Shown: positions 29,051-38,321 of the stretch, in pieces
Numbering within the stretch: the stretch's first letter is position 1
How the letters are laid out: each line of letters starts with the position of its first letter
Assembly: GCA_016180965.1 (NCBI GenBank)
Contig: JACPAF010000002.1
Span: 208,529 to 272,528 of the forward strand
From: Candidatus Aenigmatarchaeota archaeon
GTDB lineage: Archaea > Aenigmatarchaeota > Aenigmatarchaeia > JACPZZ01
Reading direction: 5' to 3'
Length of the DNA: 64,000 nucleotides
Notes under the pieces: generated by a model
Database searches by the model: none
What the model was told of the DNA's origin: nothing
The model's input: only the letters and a program-made list of their open reading frames with translations
Translations under genes and position numbers: made by a program

Positions 29051-29250
29051 AACATAACCATTGAACAGATAGCGTTATAAATTTTCCTATAATGGTCGCT
29101 GCCCAACTGCAGCGTTTTGATCGATTTCACGAAGCACCACTATGAAATTTATTATAATGGTTAAGGAAATTTTGGGCAATGTTTATAAGCAAAACGGAAG
29201 AAAAAATAGGAAGAGACTCAGGTTATCTGATTTTCGGGTTGTAATGAAAA

Positions 29251-31020
29251 ATGTGCGGGATTATAGGTTATGCCGGGGACAAACCAGTTGCGCCGATTCT
29301 TGTAAAAGGCCTTTCGAGGCTTGAATACCGCGGTTACGATTCATGCGGTTTTTTGACAGTCAACGAAAAAGGATTCCATTCCAAAAAGTGGGTCGGAAAA
29401 ATATCAAATGTGGCCGATAAGATCACAAGCAGCGACTTGCCCGGCAGCATCGGAATGGCCCACACAAGGTGGGCGACACACGGAGGCGTAACGGAAGCGA
29501 ATGCGCATCCACATTTCGACTGCAAAAATAACATAGCTGTAGTTCATAACGGCATAATATCAAACTATCTCGAATTAAAAAAGAACTTGCAGGCGCGCGG
29601 ACATATTTTCAAGTCAGAAACGGACACAGAAGTTTTCGCACACCTGTTAGAGGAAAATTACAATGGAAACCTGGAAAACGCTGTGATGGAAGCGTTAAAA
29701 TCTGTCAAGGGAACTTATGCATTCCTCGCAGCTGCTAGAAACGAGAACAAGCTCGTATGCGCGAGAAAGGAAAGCCCGGCTATGTTGGGCATCTCAAACC
29801 ACGGAATTTTCATAGGTTCCGACATTTCATCTTTTCTTGAATTCACCAACCGGGCTGTCCCGCTTGATGACGGCGAAATCTGCGTGATTGAAAAGGACAA
29901 TTACAAAATACTTGATTCGAAAACTGGTGCGGAGAAGATAAAAAATGAAATTATCATAGACTGGAAACCTGAATCCGTAGAAAAATCTGGTTATGACCAT
30001 TTCATGTTGAAGGAAATTTGCGAGCAACCGACCACGATAAAAATAGCCAAGGGAATTTACGCGAACGAAATAAAAACGCTTGCAGGCATGATAAACGACC
30101 ATGATACTGTTTACTTATTGGCAACCGGCTCGTCGATGTACGCAGCGATGATAGCTGAATATTGGTTTGCCGAAATAGCTCATAAACGCGTGCAAACCAT
30201 AGATTCGTCTGAATTTTCACAGAAAGGAATTGTGAACGGGTCTACGCTGGCCATAGCGATAACACAATCCGGCGAGACTTACGACACATTGTCAGCGGTA
30301 AGGTTTGCAAAAGAAAAAGGCGCCCGAATTGCGTCCATAGTCAATACCGTGGGTTCAACTGCGACCAGAGAAAGTGAAATAAACATCATGCTGGGGGCCG
30401 GGTTCGAATCTGCTGTCTGTGCAACTAAAACTTTCACATCACAATTGATGGTTCTTTTGCGGCTGGCCATCGAATCCGCCAAATTAAAAAACAAGGATGT
30501 TTCGATGCTCGAAAATGAGATTGAAAAAATACCGGCGGTCACAAAGGAAATAATAGACCAACGCGAAACAATAAAACAAATCGTGGAAAACAACTTTACG
30601 GTTAAAAATTATTTGTACATAGGACGAGGCTTAAATTTCCCGACGGCGATGGAAGGCGCGCTTAAGATGAAAGAAGTTTCTTACCTGCATGCGGAAGGCA
30701 TGGCAGCCGGATTTTTGAAACACGGAACTATTTCGCTCATAGACAAGGAAATGTATACGGTCGCATTCATACCAAAGGACGATAGAAAGATATTAAGCAA
30801 CATCGAAGAGATAAAAGCACGGGGCGGGAAAATAATTGCAATAGCAGCCGGCGGGACCTCTCATGCGCCTGTTGTCATTAATGTTCCGGCTGTTGACGAT
30901 TTAGTTTCTCCAATACCTTTCACTATAGCATCACAATTAATTGGATATTACGCGGCCGTGAAATTAGGCAATGACGTCGACCGCCCAAGGGCGTTGGCGA
31001 AATCAGTGACGGTGGAATGA
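29251..31020 (+). CDS. glmS: Glutamine-fructose-6-phosphate aminotransferase (isomerizing)
   Basis: MCGIIGYAGDKPVAPILVKGLSRLEYRGYDSCG with N-terminal Cys; two SIS domains. Confidence 0.96.
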   Translation: MCGIIGYAGDKPVAPILVKGLSRLEYRGYDSCGFLTVNEKGFHSKKWVGKISNVADKITSSDLPGSIGMAHTRWATHGGVTEANAHPHFDCKNNIAVVHNGIISNYLELKKNLQARGHIFKSETDTEVFAHLLEENYNGNLENAVMEALKSVKGTYAFLAAARNENKLVCARKESPAMLGISNHGIFIGSDISSFLEFTNRAVPLDDGEICVIEKDNYKILDSKTGAEKIKNEIIIDWKPESVEKSGYDHFMLKEICEQPTTIKIAKGIYANEIKTLAGMINDHDTVYLLATGSSMYAAMIAEYWFAEIAHKRVQTIDSSEFSQKGIVNGSTLAIAITQSGETYDTLSAVRFAKEKGARIASIVNTVGSTATRESEINIMLGAGFESAVCATKTFTSQLMVLLRLAIESAKLKNKDVSMLENEIEKIPAVTKEIIDQRETIKQIVENNFTVKNYLYIGRGLNFPTAMEGALKMKEVSYLHAEGMAAGFLKHGTISLIDKEMYTVAFIPKDDRKILSNIEEIKARGGKIIAIAAGGTSHAPVVINVPAVDDLVSPIPFTIASQLIGYYAAVKLGNDVDRPRALAKSVTVE

Positions 31021-32367
31021 ATGGGCATCTACAGAGAATACGACATACGCGGGATTTACGGCAAAGATTTAGACGAAGAAATTATGAAATCGATAGGCAA
31101 GGCTGTTGCCAGTTTTATCAGGAAAAACGGATGGGTCGACAGGGTCGTTGTTGGAAACGATATCAGGACATCCAGCCCGTCCCTTTCAAAAGCTTTGATA
31201 AAAGGAATAATTTCTGCAGGCGCCAACGTAACAGATGTTGGAACTTCGTCATTCGGGACTTGCTTATTTTCCGGGTTCAAACTAAAATCTGCATTAACAC
31301 TTTACATAACTGCGTCGCACCTGCCGCCAGAATGGAACGGGCTTAAAATCTACACAGGCGAAGGAATACCGATCCCTCCATCGATAATTAAAAAAATAAT
31401 AGATGATGGCGAAGAAATTAACGTAGAATATATGGGCTCCGTGGATTCGGCCGATTTAAAAAAAGATTACGTGGAGTTCTTGAAATCCAAATTCAAAATA
31501 AATAAAAAACTCAAAGTTGTGTTGGATTGCGGCAACGGCAGCACTTGCCTTGCAGCACCGGAAATATTCGAATCTCTGGGTTTCGAAGTTACGAAATTAT
31601 TCTGTAATATTGACCCGAAATTCCCAAACAGGCCGAGCGATCCTTCCATAAGCAATATAACGAAACTAATTGATGCCATCAAGAACGGCGCTTACGATCT
31701 CGGAGTCGCGTTTGATGGCGACGGCGACAGGGCTGCTGTCGTAGACAATAAAAGCCGTGTATTAACAGGCAACGAATTGGGAAGCGTTATAGGCAAACAT
31801 ATTTTAGCAGGCAAAAAAGGAAATGTGGTAATAACAGTCGCATGCTCGATGTCGATGGAGAAAGAATTGAAATCTGCTGGGGGCGATATAGTAAAAGTGC
31901 CGGTAGGACATACGTTTGTGATAAGCAAATGCAAGGATACAAACGCAGTCATGGGCGTGGAAGAGTCTGGCCACATGGTGCTTCCGGAATATTTCGCTTT
32001 TGATGATGCTGTTATTATACCATTGAAAATTGCAGAAATAATATCCACGTCCCATACGAGCCTATCAGAACATTACGACTCCCTGAAAATTTACCCGTTT
32101 GAAGAAATAGTGTTTTCGTGCGCAGACGACAAAAAATTCTCGGTCGTACAAAATTTACTTGAAGATTTCCGCGGAATTTACGACAACATTACGGATATGG
32201 ATGGCGTGCGATTGGATTTCGAAAACGGATGGATATTGATACGCTCTTCTAACACATCCCCGAAGATCAGGCTTTACGTTGAGGCAACGACTAAAGAAAG
32301 GTTTGAGGAATTAAAAGAAACTTTCTCGGAGATACTAAAAAACGAGATAATGAAGGTGTCAGCATGA
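31021..32367 (+). CDS. glmM: Phosphoglucosamine/phosphomannomutase family protein
   Basis: YREYDIRGIYGKDL, TASHLPPEWNGLKIY, GVAFDGDGDRAAVVD, GVEESGHMVL; between glmS and glmU-like genes. Confidence 0.88.
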   Translation: MGIYREYDIRGIYGKDLDEEIMKSIGKAVASFIRKNGWVDRVVVGNDIRTSSPSLSKALIKGIISAGANVTDVGTSSFGTCLFSGFKLKSALTLYITASHLPPEWNGLKIYTGEGIPIPPSIIKKIIDDGEEINVEYMGSVDSADLKKDYVEFLKSKFKINKKLKVVLDCGNGSTCLAAPEIFESLGFEVTKLFCNIDPKFPNRPSDPSISNITKLIDAIKNGAYDLGVAFDGDGDRAAVVDNKSRVLTGNELGSVIGKHILAGKKGNVVITVACSMSMEKELKSAGGDIVKVPVGHTFVISKCKDTNAVMGVEESGHMVLPEYFAFDDAVIIPLKIAEIISTSHTSLSEHYDSLKIYPFEEIVFSCADDKKFSVVQNLLEDFRGIYDNITDMDGVRLDFENGWILIRSSNTSPKIRLYVEATTKERFEELKETFSEILKNEIMKVSA

Positions 32368-33701
32368 AAACAGTTTTTCTGGCAGGCGGGATCGGCAAAA
32401 GAATGTTTCCCCTGATGGAAGACAAGTTCATGTTCAAATTTTTAGGCAAAACGCTCTTAGAACACCACATAGAAATGGCTTCGGCAAACGGGCTAAACGA
32501 TTTTGTGATCATAGGAAACCCGGATAATATCGATAAGATCAAAGACACATTCAACGGGAAAAATTACAAGATAAAGTATGCGATACAGGTAAAACCGGAC
32601 GGCATGGCAAATGCGCTGTTAGCTGCAAAAGAATTGCTGGCAAACGAAGAAATAATGATTGTCAATCCTAACGATGTTTTTGAAAAATCGGCATACTCGG
32701 CTATCATCGCAGCCAGCAAAAATGCCGACGCTGATTCTTACATACTCGGGCAGGAAGTAAAAGAATATTTCCCGGGCGGCTACCTAATTGTAGATGATAA
32801 AAATTACATGAAAGGAATAATGGAAAAGCCGGGCAAAGGTAATGAACCAAGCAACCTGGTGAATATTGTTGTCCATTACCACAAGAAAACCAAAGAGTTA
32901 TTCAAAAATATGGAAACCGTTAAAAGCGAAAATGATGATGTTTACGAGATGTCAGTGGATAAAATGATAAAAGACGGATTCAAAATCAAGGTTGTCAACT
33001 ACGCGGGCGTTTGGAAAGCGATAAAATACCCATGGCACATGCTGGATATAACAAAATATTTCTTAGCCTGTATGAAAACGCAAATGATACACAAGGATGC
33101 GAAAATAGCCGCCAATGCTACGATAGAAGGCGACGTTATTATAGAGGCGGGAGCGGAAAATGCGGTTGTAAAGGGGCCATGTTACATAGGCAGAAATTCT
33201 ATTATAGGAAACAATTCATTGGTTCGCGAATTTGCACACATAGGTGATAATTCTGTGGTCGGCTTTTCAACGGAAATAAAAAACTCTTACATCGGAGATA
33301 ATTGCTGGTTCCACACCGCTTACATTGGCGACTGTATCATAGCTGACAACTGTTCACTGGCTGCGGGCACGATTGTAACAAATGTCCGTTTGGACGAGAA
33401 GGACATAAAAGTCAACATATTCGGCAAGGGCGATATTTCTTCCGGCTTGGATCATCTGGGCGTAATTATGGGCGAAAACTGCAGAACAGGGTCGAACGTA
33501 ACTTTAATGCCGGGCGTTCGTATTGGCCCGAACAGCGTCGTCGGGCCGGGCGTCACGCTGCGAGACGACTTGGAGCCCAACAAAATGGTTTACGTAAAAC
33601 AAGAGCAGGTCATAAAAGAAAACAATGTCTTACCGAACTCGAAAAAGAAAGAGGAAGTCATGAAGAAACTAATAAAACTGGAAGAGCGAAGAAAAAAATA
33701 A
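32364..33701 (+). CDS. glmU: GlmU-like bifunctional sugar nucleotidyltransferase/acetyltransferase
   Basis: MKTVFLAGGIGKRMFPLMEDK nucleotidyltransferase; left-handed beta-helix hexapeptides (IGRNSIIGNNSLVREFAHIGDNSVVG...). Confidence 0.88.
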   Translation: MKTVFLAGGIGKRMFPLMEDKFMFKFLGKTLLEHHIEMASANGLNDFVIIGNPDNIDKIKDTFNGKNYKIKYAIQVKPDGMANALLAAKELLANEEIMIVNPNDVFEKSAYSAIIAASKNADADSYILGQEVKEYFPGGYLIVDDKNYMKGIMEKPGKGNEPSNLVNIVVHYHKKTKELFKNMETVKSENDDVYEMSVDKMIKDGFKIKVVNYAGVWKAIKYPWHMLDITKYFLACMKTQMIHKDAKIAANATIEGDVIIEAGAENAVVKGPCYIGRNSIIGNNSLVREFAHIGDNSVVGFSTEIKNSYIGDNCWFHTAYIGDCIIADNCSLAAGTIVTNVRLDEKDIKVNIFGKGDISSGLDHLGVIMGENCRTGSNVTLMPGVRIGPNSVVGPGVTLRDDLEPNKMVYVKQEQVIKENNVLPNSKKKEEVMKKLIKLEERRKK

Positions 33702-33795
33702 TATTTTGCCAGAACATCCAAACAATAGCACTCATATTTAAACCGTAATATTCATTCATTTTTAGTTAATAGATTGACGTTGAATGTGAACTACG

Positions 33796-34416
33796 ATGAA
33801 ATTGGATTACCTGTTGCACCCATCTAGAATTCTGATCCTCGTCATAATCGCGGGAGTTTTATCCAGCGCATTAACCTCGGTAGTTATTTTAAACTTGCAG
33901 CCGAGCAAGGACAACTTAATGAAAGATTTTTACCTGACCGAAAACGCCATCCATGTCAGCCCTCACAGCCTGCGCGGCAAAATGGCCAAAGGCGTGACCG
34001 ATTTTATTTTAGTTGATTTGCGCAGCCAGGAGGAATATGAAATAGAACACATAGCCGGGGCAATTAGCATACCTGCTTACAAAGATAAGGACACGTCCGA
34101 TTACGGAGCTGTTGACAGGATTGTGGGCGATTTCGCAAAACTTCCGAAAGACAAGGATATCATAGTGTATTGCTACAGCATGCCGTGCATGACCGGGCGA
34201 AAGATCGGACTGATGCTGGCTGAACACGGAATTTATGTAAAACTTCTAGGGATAGGCTGGAATGAGTGGAGATATTTCTGGGATCTCTGGAACCACGAGC
34301 ATGAATGGAACATCACGGACGTGATGGATTACATAGCTGTCGGAAGCGGACCGGGCGCGCCGAAGATTAATAATAATTCAAACACATGCCCTCTGGACGG
34401 GGATTTCGGCTGTTAA
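33796..34416 (+). CDS. Membrane-anchored rhodanese-domain protein
   Basis: N-terminal TM; FILVDLRSQEEYEIEHIAGAISIPAY; VYCYSMPCMTGRKIG. Confidence 0.88.
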   Translation: MKLDYLLHPSRILILVIIAGVLSSALTSVVILNLQPSKDNLMKDFYLTENAIHVSPHSLRGKMAKGVTDFILVDLRSQEEYEIEHIAGAISIPAYKDKDTSDYGAVDRIVGDFAKLPKDKDIIVYCYSMPCMTGRKIGLMLAEHGIYVKLLGIGWNEWRYFWDLWNHEHEWNITDVMDYIAVGSGPGAPKINNNSNTCPLDGDFGC

Positions 34417-34482
34417 CTCGCCGGATTTTCTGAAATCAATACAAACAAAAATTCTCAACGATTTAAATCGTTTGGGACATCT

Positions 34483-35277
34483 ATGCATATGGATAATGCA
34501 GACATCGCAATAATCGGCGGGACTGGGTTTTATGGAAGTGATTTACTTGAAAATTTCCGTGAAATAGAGATAAGTACGCCTTACGGGAAACCAAGCGATT
34601 CGATAACTATCGGAGATTTTAACGGATTAAAAATCGCATTCTTGCCGAGGCACGGAAAAAAACATTCCATAACACCGCACAGAATAAATTTCCGCGCAAA
34701 CATGTGGGCGTTAAAACAACTTGGTGTGAAGCGGATAATAACTCCGGACGCCGTAGGCAGTTTACAGGAGAACATAAGACCCGGTGAATTCCTAATACCA
34801 GACCAGTTCATAGACCTGACCAACTCCAGAAATAATACGTTTTACGATGAGGGGAAGGTTGCGCATATATCGATGGCCGAACCTTTCTGCCCGGAACTTT
34901 CCAGGATTGTTTTTGAATCCGGCAAGAATTTGGGTTATGAAATGCACGACAAAGGCACTGTAGTTGTTATACAAGGACCTAGATTTTCCTCGAAAGCGGA
35001 ATCCAAGTTGTACAGGAGCTGGGACGCCCAAATAATAAATATGGAAGTTTCGACGGAATGCACGCTTGCGCGTGAAGCCGAGATATGCTACGCTTACATA
35101 GGCATGATAACGGATTATGACACGTTTGCTGACAAAACGGTAAATGTTACGGACGTGATGGAAATACTGAAACAAAATTCCAACAACGCCCACGACCTGA
35201 TAAAAGACGCTATTCCGAAAATACCCCAAAAAAGAGGCTGCGCATGCGGCGACGCTCTCAAGGACGCGATGGTTTAG
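34483..35277 (+). CDS. mtnP: S-methyl-5'-thioadenosine phosphorylase family
   Basis: IAIIGGTGFYGSDLL, FLPRHGKKHSITPHRINFRAN, GPRFSSKAES, NMEVSTECTLAREAEICYAYIGMITDYD. Confidence 0.92.
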   Translation: MHMDNADIAIIGGTGFYGSDLLENFREIEISTPYGKPSDSITIGDFNGLKIAFLPRHGKKHSITPHRINFRANMWALKQLGVKRIITPDAVGSLQENIRPGEFLIPDQFIDLTNSRNNTFYDEGKVAHISMAEPFCPELSRIVFESGKNLGYEMHDKGTVVVIQGPRFSSKAESKLYRSWDAQIINMEVSTECTLAREAEICYAYIGMITDYDTFADKTVNVTDVMEILKQNSNNAHDLIKDAIPKIPQKRGCACGDALKDAMV

Positions 35278-35317
35278 AGGATGGAATAGTATTTTAATTT
35301 AGAAAACAACTAAACAT

Positions 35318-36316
35318 ATGGTTGTTCCGCTGGGGACGGATCATAAGATTTTACTTTCTCTTAGAAGACCAAGCGCCCTTTTTGTTGCGGCTAGTTCTCC
35401 AGATTATTCAAAGGCGTGGGTCAGGGATAACATATACGAAGCGATGGGCTTGGAAGCTGCCGGCGACCATTCATTTTTAAGAACTTACCACGCGCTGTTT
35501 GATGTGTTCAGGAAGCATAAAGCCGGACTGGTTCACGCTGCCCAACAAGGCGACGGTGCTGTACCTTTCAAGGCCAGATATCACCCGGATACGTTTGATG
35601 AATTTGATGGTGTTTGGGGGAATAAACAAAATGACGCTGTAGGACTTTTTCTTTTCAAGGTCGGGGATTTACAAAGAAGAGGCTATCCTGCAATAAGGGA
35701 TGACGAGGACAGGCGGATATTGCAACACATGGTTGATTATCTTGACAGAAGCAATTATTACTCCTCGCCCGATCATGGCGTATGGGAATGGGTTTACGAG
35801 AAGCATGCAAGTTCGGTCGGGGCGTGTGTGGCCGGGCTTGAAAAAATAAGACCGTTTGCTAACGTAAAACAGGAATTGATAGAAAAGGGCAGAGCGGCCT
35901 TATCCGAACTTCTTCCACGGGAGAGTCCCTCAAAGGAAGTGGACTTGGCACTTCTTTCATTGGTATGGCCTTTTGATGTGGCTGGAGAGCACTCGAAAAG
36001 AATAGTTGGGGACGTGGAAGGAAAACTTCTAAGAAATAATGGTGTGATACGATATGGCTCGGATCATTATTGGAACATGCACGGGCACGGGGAACCGCAG
36101 TGGCCGCTCGGGCTGCCGTGGCTTGCGATAACGCACAAGACACTTGGAGATGAGGCCGACTGGAAAACGGATTTGGACAAAGCTGATTCATTACGGCTTC
36201 CAGACGGATCGTTTCCGGAATTGTACCACATGGATTTCGGCGAGCCCCAGCCGAACCCCAATTCCCCGTTGGGCTGGGCCCATGCGCTTTACATAGTAGC
36301 CAATAATGGAAATTGA
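35318..36316 (+). CDS. Glycoside hydrolase family 15-like protein
   Basis: AWVRDNIYEAMGL, HGVWEWVYEKHASSVGACVAGLEKI, PLGWAHALYI. Confidence 0.75.
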   Translation: MVVPLGTDHKILLSLRRPSALFVAASSPDYSKAWVRDNIYEAMGLEAAGDHSFLRTYHALFDVFRKHKAGLVHAAQQGDGAVPFKARYHPDTFDEFDGVWGNKQNDAVGLFLFKVGDLQRRGYPAIRDDEDRRILQHMVDYLDRSNYYSSPDHGVWEWVYEKHASSVGACVAGLEKIRPFANVKQELIEKGRAALSELLPRESPSKEVDLALLSLVWPFDVAGEHSKRIVGDVEGKLLRNNGVIRYGSDHYWNMHGHGEPQWPLGLPWLAITHKTLGDEADWKTDLDKADSLRLPDGSFPELYHMDFGEPQPNPNSPLGWAHALYIVANNGN

Positions 36317-36409
36317 ATTGCAAAAATTTTTATAAATGATGCGTAAAATGCCGCAAAACATAGGACAAGCAGGCATATCTTTTTCTACCATAGGATATAA
36401 TATCAAGCG

Positions 36410-36544
36410 ATGTTCAGCTGGATGTCCAAAGAGGCAATATGCGCCAAGTGCGGCGCAACCAATAAAATTAAACTCGACGAGGAAAACACACGCGCGGAAA
36501 TTTTAAAGGATTCTAATTGCGTCTGCGGCGGCGAACTGCTGTAA
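36410..36544 (+). CDS. Small zinc-binding protein, 44 aa (absent from ORF track)
   Basis: Manual translation MFSWMSKEAICAKCGATNKIKLDEENTRAEILKDSNCVCGGELL*: two CxxC-type pairs. Confidence 0.6.
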   Translation: MFSWMSKEAICAKCGATNKIKLDEENTRAEILKDSNCVCGGELL

Positions 36545-36586
36545 TTGCGGTAAAAATCCAGGCGTTGGCTTCCTGAAGGATTAATT

Positions 36587-37273
36587 TTATTGCTTGTCTA
36601 CCAATTCAGCGTTCTCGACTTCGATAAAACCGCTCTTTGTTTTCGAGTCCCAGACTTTTTTGAAGTTCTTCAATTCGATGCGTTTCTTAAAGAAAGGCGC
36701 GTCTGCCACGAATGAATCGTACATACCGCCCTCTCCGAGCAGTTCGAAGCCGTATTTGTTGCTCAATTGTTTGAATTCGCCGAAATTGCTTGCATCCAAT
36801 TTTTTACCAAGCCATTCCGGACCCAAGCCGTCGGCTGCGACGTTGACGATCCTGATGTCCAACCCTGCGCTTATCTCTGCGCGCAAAAGCTCTTCCGATG
36901 TCATTGTTGAATTTGGCGTGATTGTCTTGATGTTGTATTTCGCAGCGACCTTACCAACGGAATTTATTTGCGTCTGCTGAAGGCCAACGCCGCCCAATAC
37001 GATTGCTTCTATGTTTAACTTCGAAAGAATTTTATCCAAAACTGCTGCTTCCTTTTCCGGACCTATCTCGTTGCATTCCAAAAGGAAATGCTTAACTCCG
37101 ATGGATTCAGCTTGCAACCTTGTTAATTCCGCGGTTGCGTAATGATACAAATAGGCTTCCTCGTTCTTGGGTTTCACGGAAATTAACGCCTCAACTTCCC
37201 AGCCGTTCCTTAATGCGGTTAACAAAGCAAAATTGCTGTCTTTCCCGCCGCTGTATAGAATCGCTACGCGCAT
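36587..37273 (-). CDS. Diphthine-ammonia ligase family (Dph6-like ATP pyrophosphatase)
   Basis: MRVAILYSGGKDSNFALLTALRNGWEVEALISVKP...VLGGVGLQQTQ. Confidence 0.88.
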   Translation of the reverse strand: MRVAILYSGGKDSNFALLTALRNGWEVEALISVKPKNEEAYLYHYATAELTRLQAESIGVKHFLLECNEIGPEKEAAVLDKILSKLNIEAIVLGGVGLQQTQINSVGKVAAKYNIKTITPNSTMTSEELLRAEISAGLDIRIVNVAADGLGPEWLGKKLDASNFGEFKQLSNKYGFELLGEGGMYDSFVADAPFFKKRIELKNFKKVWDSKTKSGFIEVENAELVDKQ

Positions 37274-37311
37274 GTTATCAGTTAATTAAACGAGGTCCAC
37301 ATTTATATACT

Positions 37312-37803
37312 ATGCTCATCTTAGTCTGCGGACTGCCAGGTACTGGGAAAACTACAATTGCGAAAGCATTGTCACAAGCTACTGGTTATACGCTGATTAG
37401 GACCGACGTGATACGGAAAGAACTGCTAAACGAAAACAAGTACACTGAAAAAGAACGCGATACTGTATATGAACAAATTTTAACCATAGCCGGCCAGAAA
37501 TTGAGGGGCGGCGAAGATTGCATACTGGACGGCACTTTCTACAAGAAATCTTTGCGCAACGAGGCGCGTGAAACAGCGGAGAAGAACGGATCTAAATTCC
37601 ATTTGGTTGAATGCGTGCTTCACGAAGATTCTGTGAAAAAAAGGATAAACGCTAGGAAAGGCGACGAATCCGAGGCGGATTTTGCGGTTTACCGCAAATT
37701 GAAGAAAACCTTTGAACCAATAACAAGAAAACATATAGTAATAGACACCTCGAAAGGTACTAAAAACAACATTGACAAAATTCTGGAGGATATTAAAAAA
37801 TAA
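37312..37803 (+). CDS. P-loop kinase (COG0645-like); start moved from 37120
   Basis: MLILVCGLPGTGKTTIAKALSQATGYTLIRTDVIRKELL. Confidence 0.85.
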   Translation: MLILVCGLPGTGKTTIAKALSQATGYTLIRTDVIRKELLNENKYTEKERDTVYEQILTIAGQKLRGGEDCILDGTFYKKSLRNEARETAEKNGSKFHLVECVLHEDSVKKRINARKGDESEADFAVYRKLKKTFEPITRKHIVIDTSKGTKNNIDKILEDIKK

Positions 37804-38321
37804 TGAATAAACAATCAACATTCGAAGGCTGTCTTCCTGTCTGTTTACTAAAAGATTCCGGAATCCCAATAAGCAAAACCAAAGAACTGGGACTGATTGT
37901 CCACTCATTGAAATTCAACAAGTTTGATTATTCCATAGGCAACCTGGACTTGTTTGCCGGCAGGTATAAAAGGAATTTGGCTATGGTAGTTGAAAACAAA
38001 TACTATGCGAAATTTTTAAAATCTATCAACAAAAACGGGAAAATAGAAATTTTAAACGAGCCTGTCAATGTTGCACTCATAAACGAATACCTGAAGACTG
38101 GAAATGTAATTGTGTATTTAGATTGTTATTATGTGGGCTCTAAATTACATGCGCCCCATTTTGTCATGGCCATGGAAATGCAAAAGGGCAAATATAAAAT
38201 ATTCGACCCCTGGGACGGGAAGACTAAATTAATTCCTGTGGCCACAATATCAAGAGGTATAAAAAGCCTGAGAAATACATTACGTTATACGCCCAAACTG
38301 ATACAGGTTGTGAAAACATGA
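37803..38321 (+). CDS. Papain-like C39/BtrH-type cysteine peptidase-fold protein
   Basis: FEGCLPVCLL (candidate Cys), HAPHFVMAMEM (candidate His), YKIFDPWDG (candidate Asp). Confidence 0.6.
   Translation: MNKQSTFEGCLPVCLLKDSGIPISKTKELGLIVHSLKFNKFDYSIGNLDLFAGRYKRNLAMVVENKYYAKFLKSINKNGKIEILNEPVNVALINEYLKTGNVIVYLDCYYVGSKLHAPHFVMAMEMQKGKYKIFDPWDGKTKLIPVATISRGIKSLRNTLRYTPKLIQVVKT

Noticed and set aside
29115-29250. Possible glmS ribozyme/riboswitch upstream of glmS
   Set aside because: No conserved catalytic core seen; only a simple hairpin is present, so no ribozyme call was made.
30400-30420. tRNA T-loop-like string GGGTTCGAATC
   Set aside because: Lies inside the glmS coding frame and has no surrounding cloverleaf or acceptor stem.
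37120-37311. N-terminal extension of the P-loop kinase ORF in the track
   Set aside because: The extension overlaps the divergent Dph6-like gene; the kinase family starts at MLILVCGLPGTGKTT (37312).
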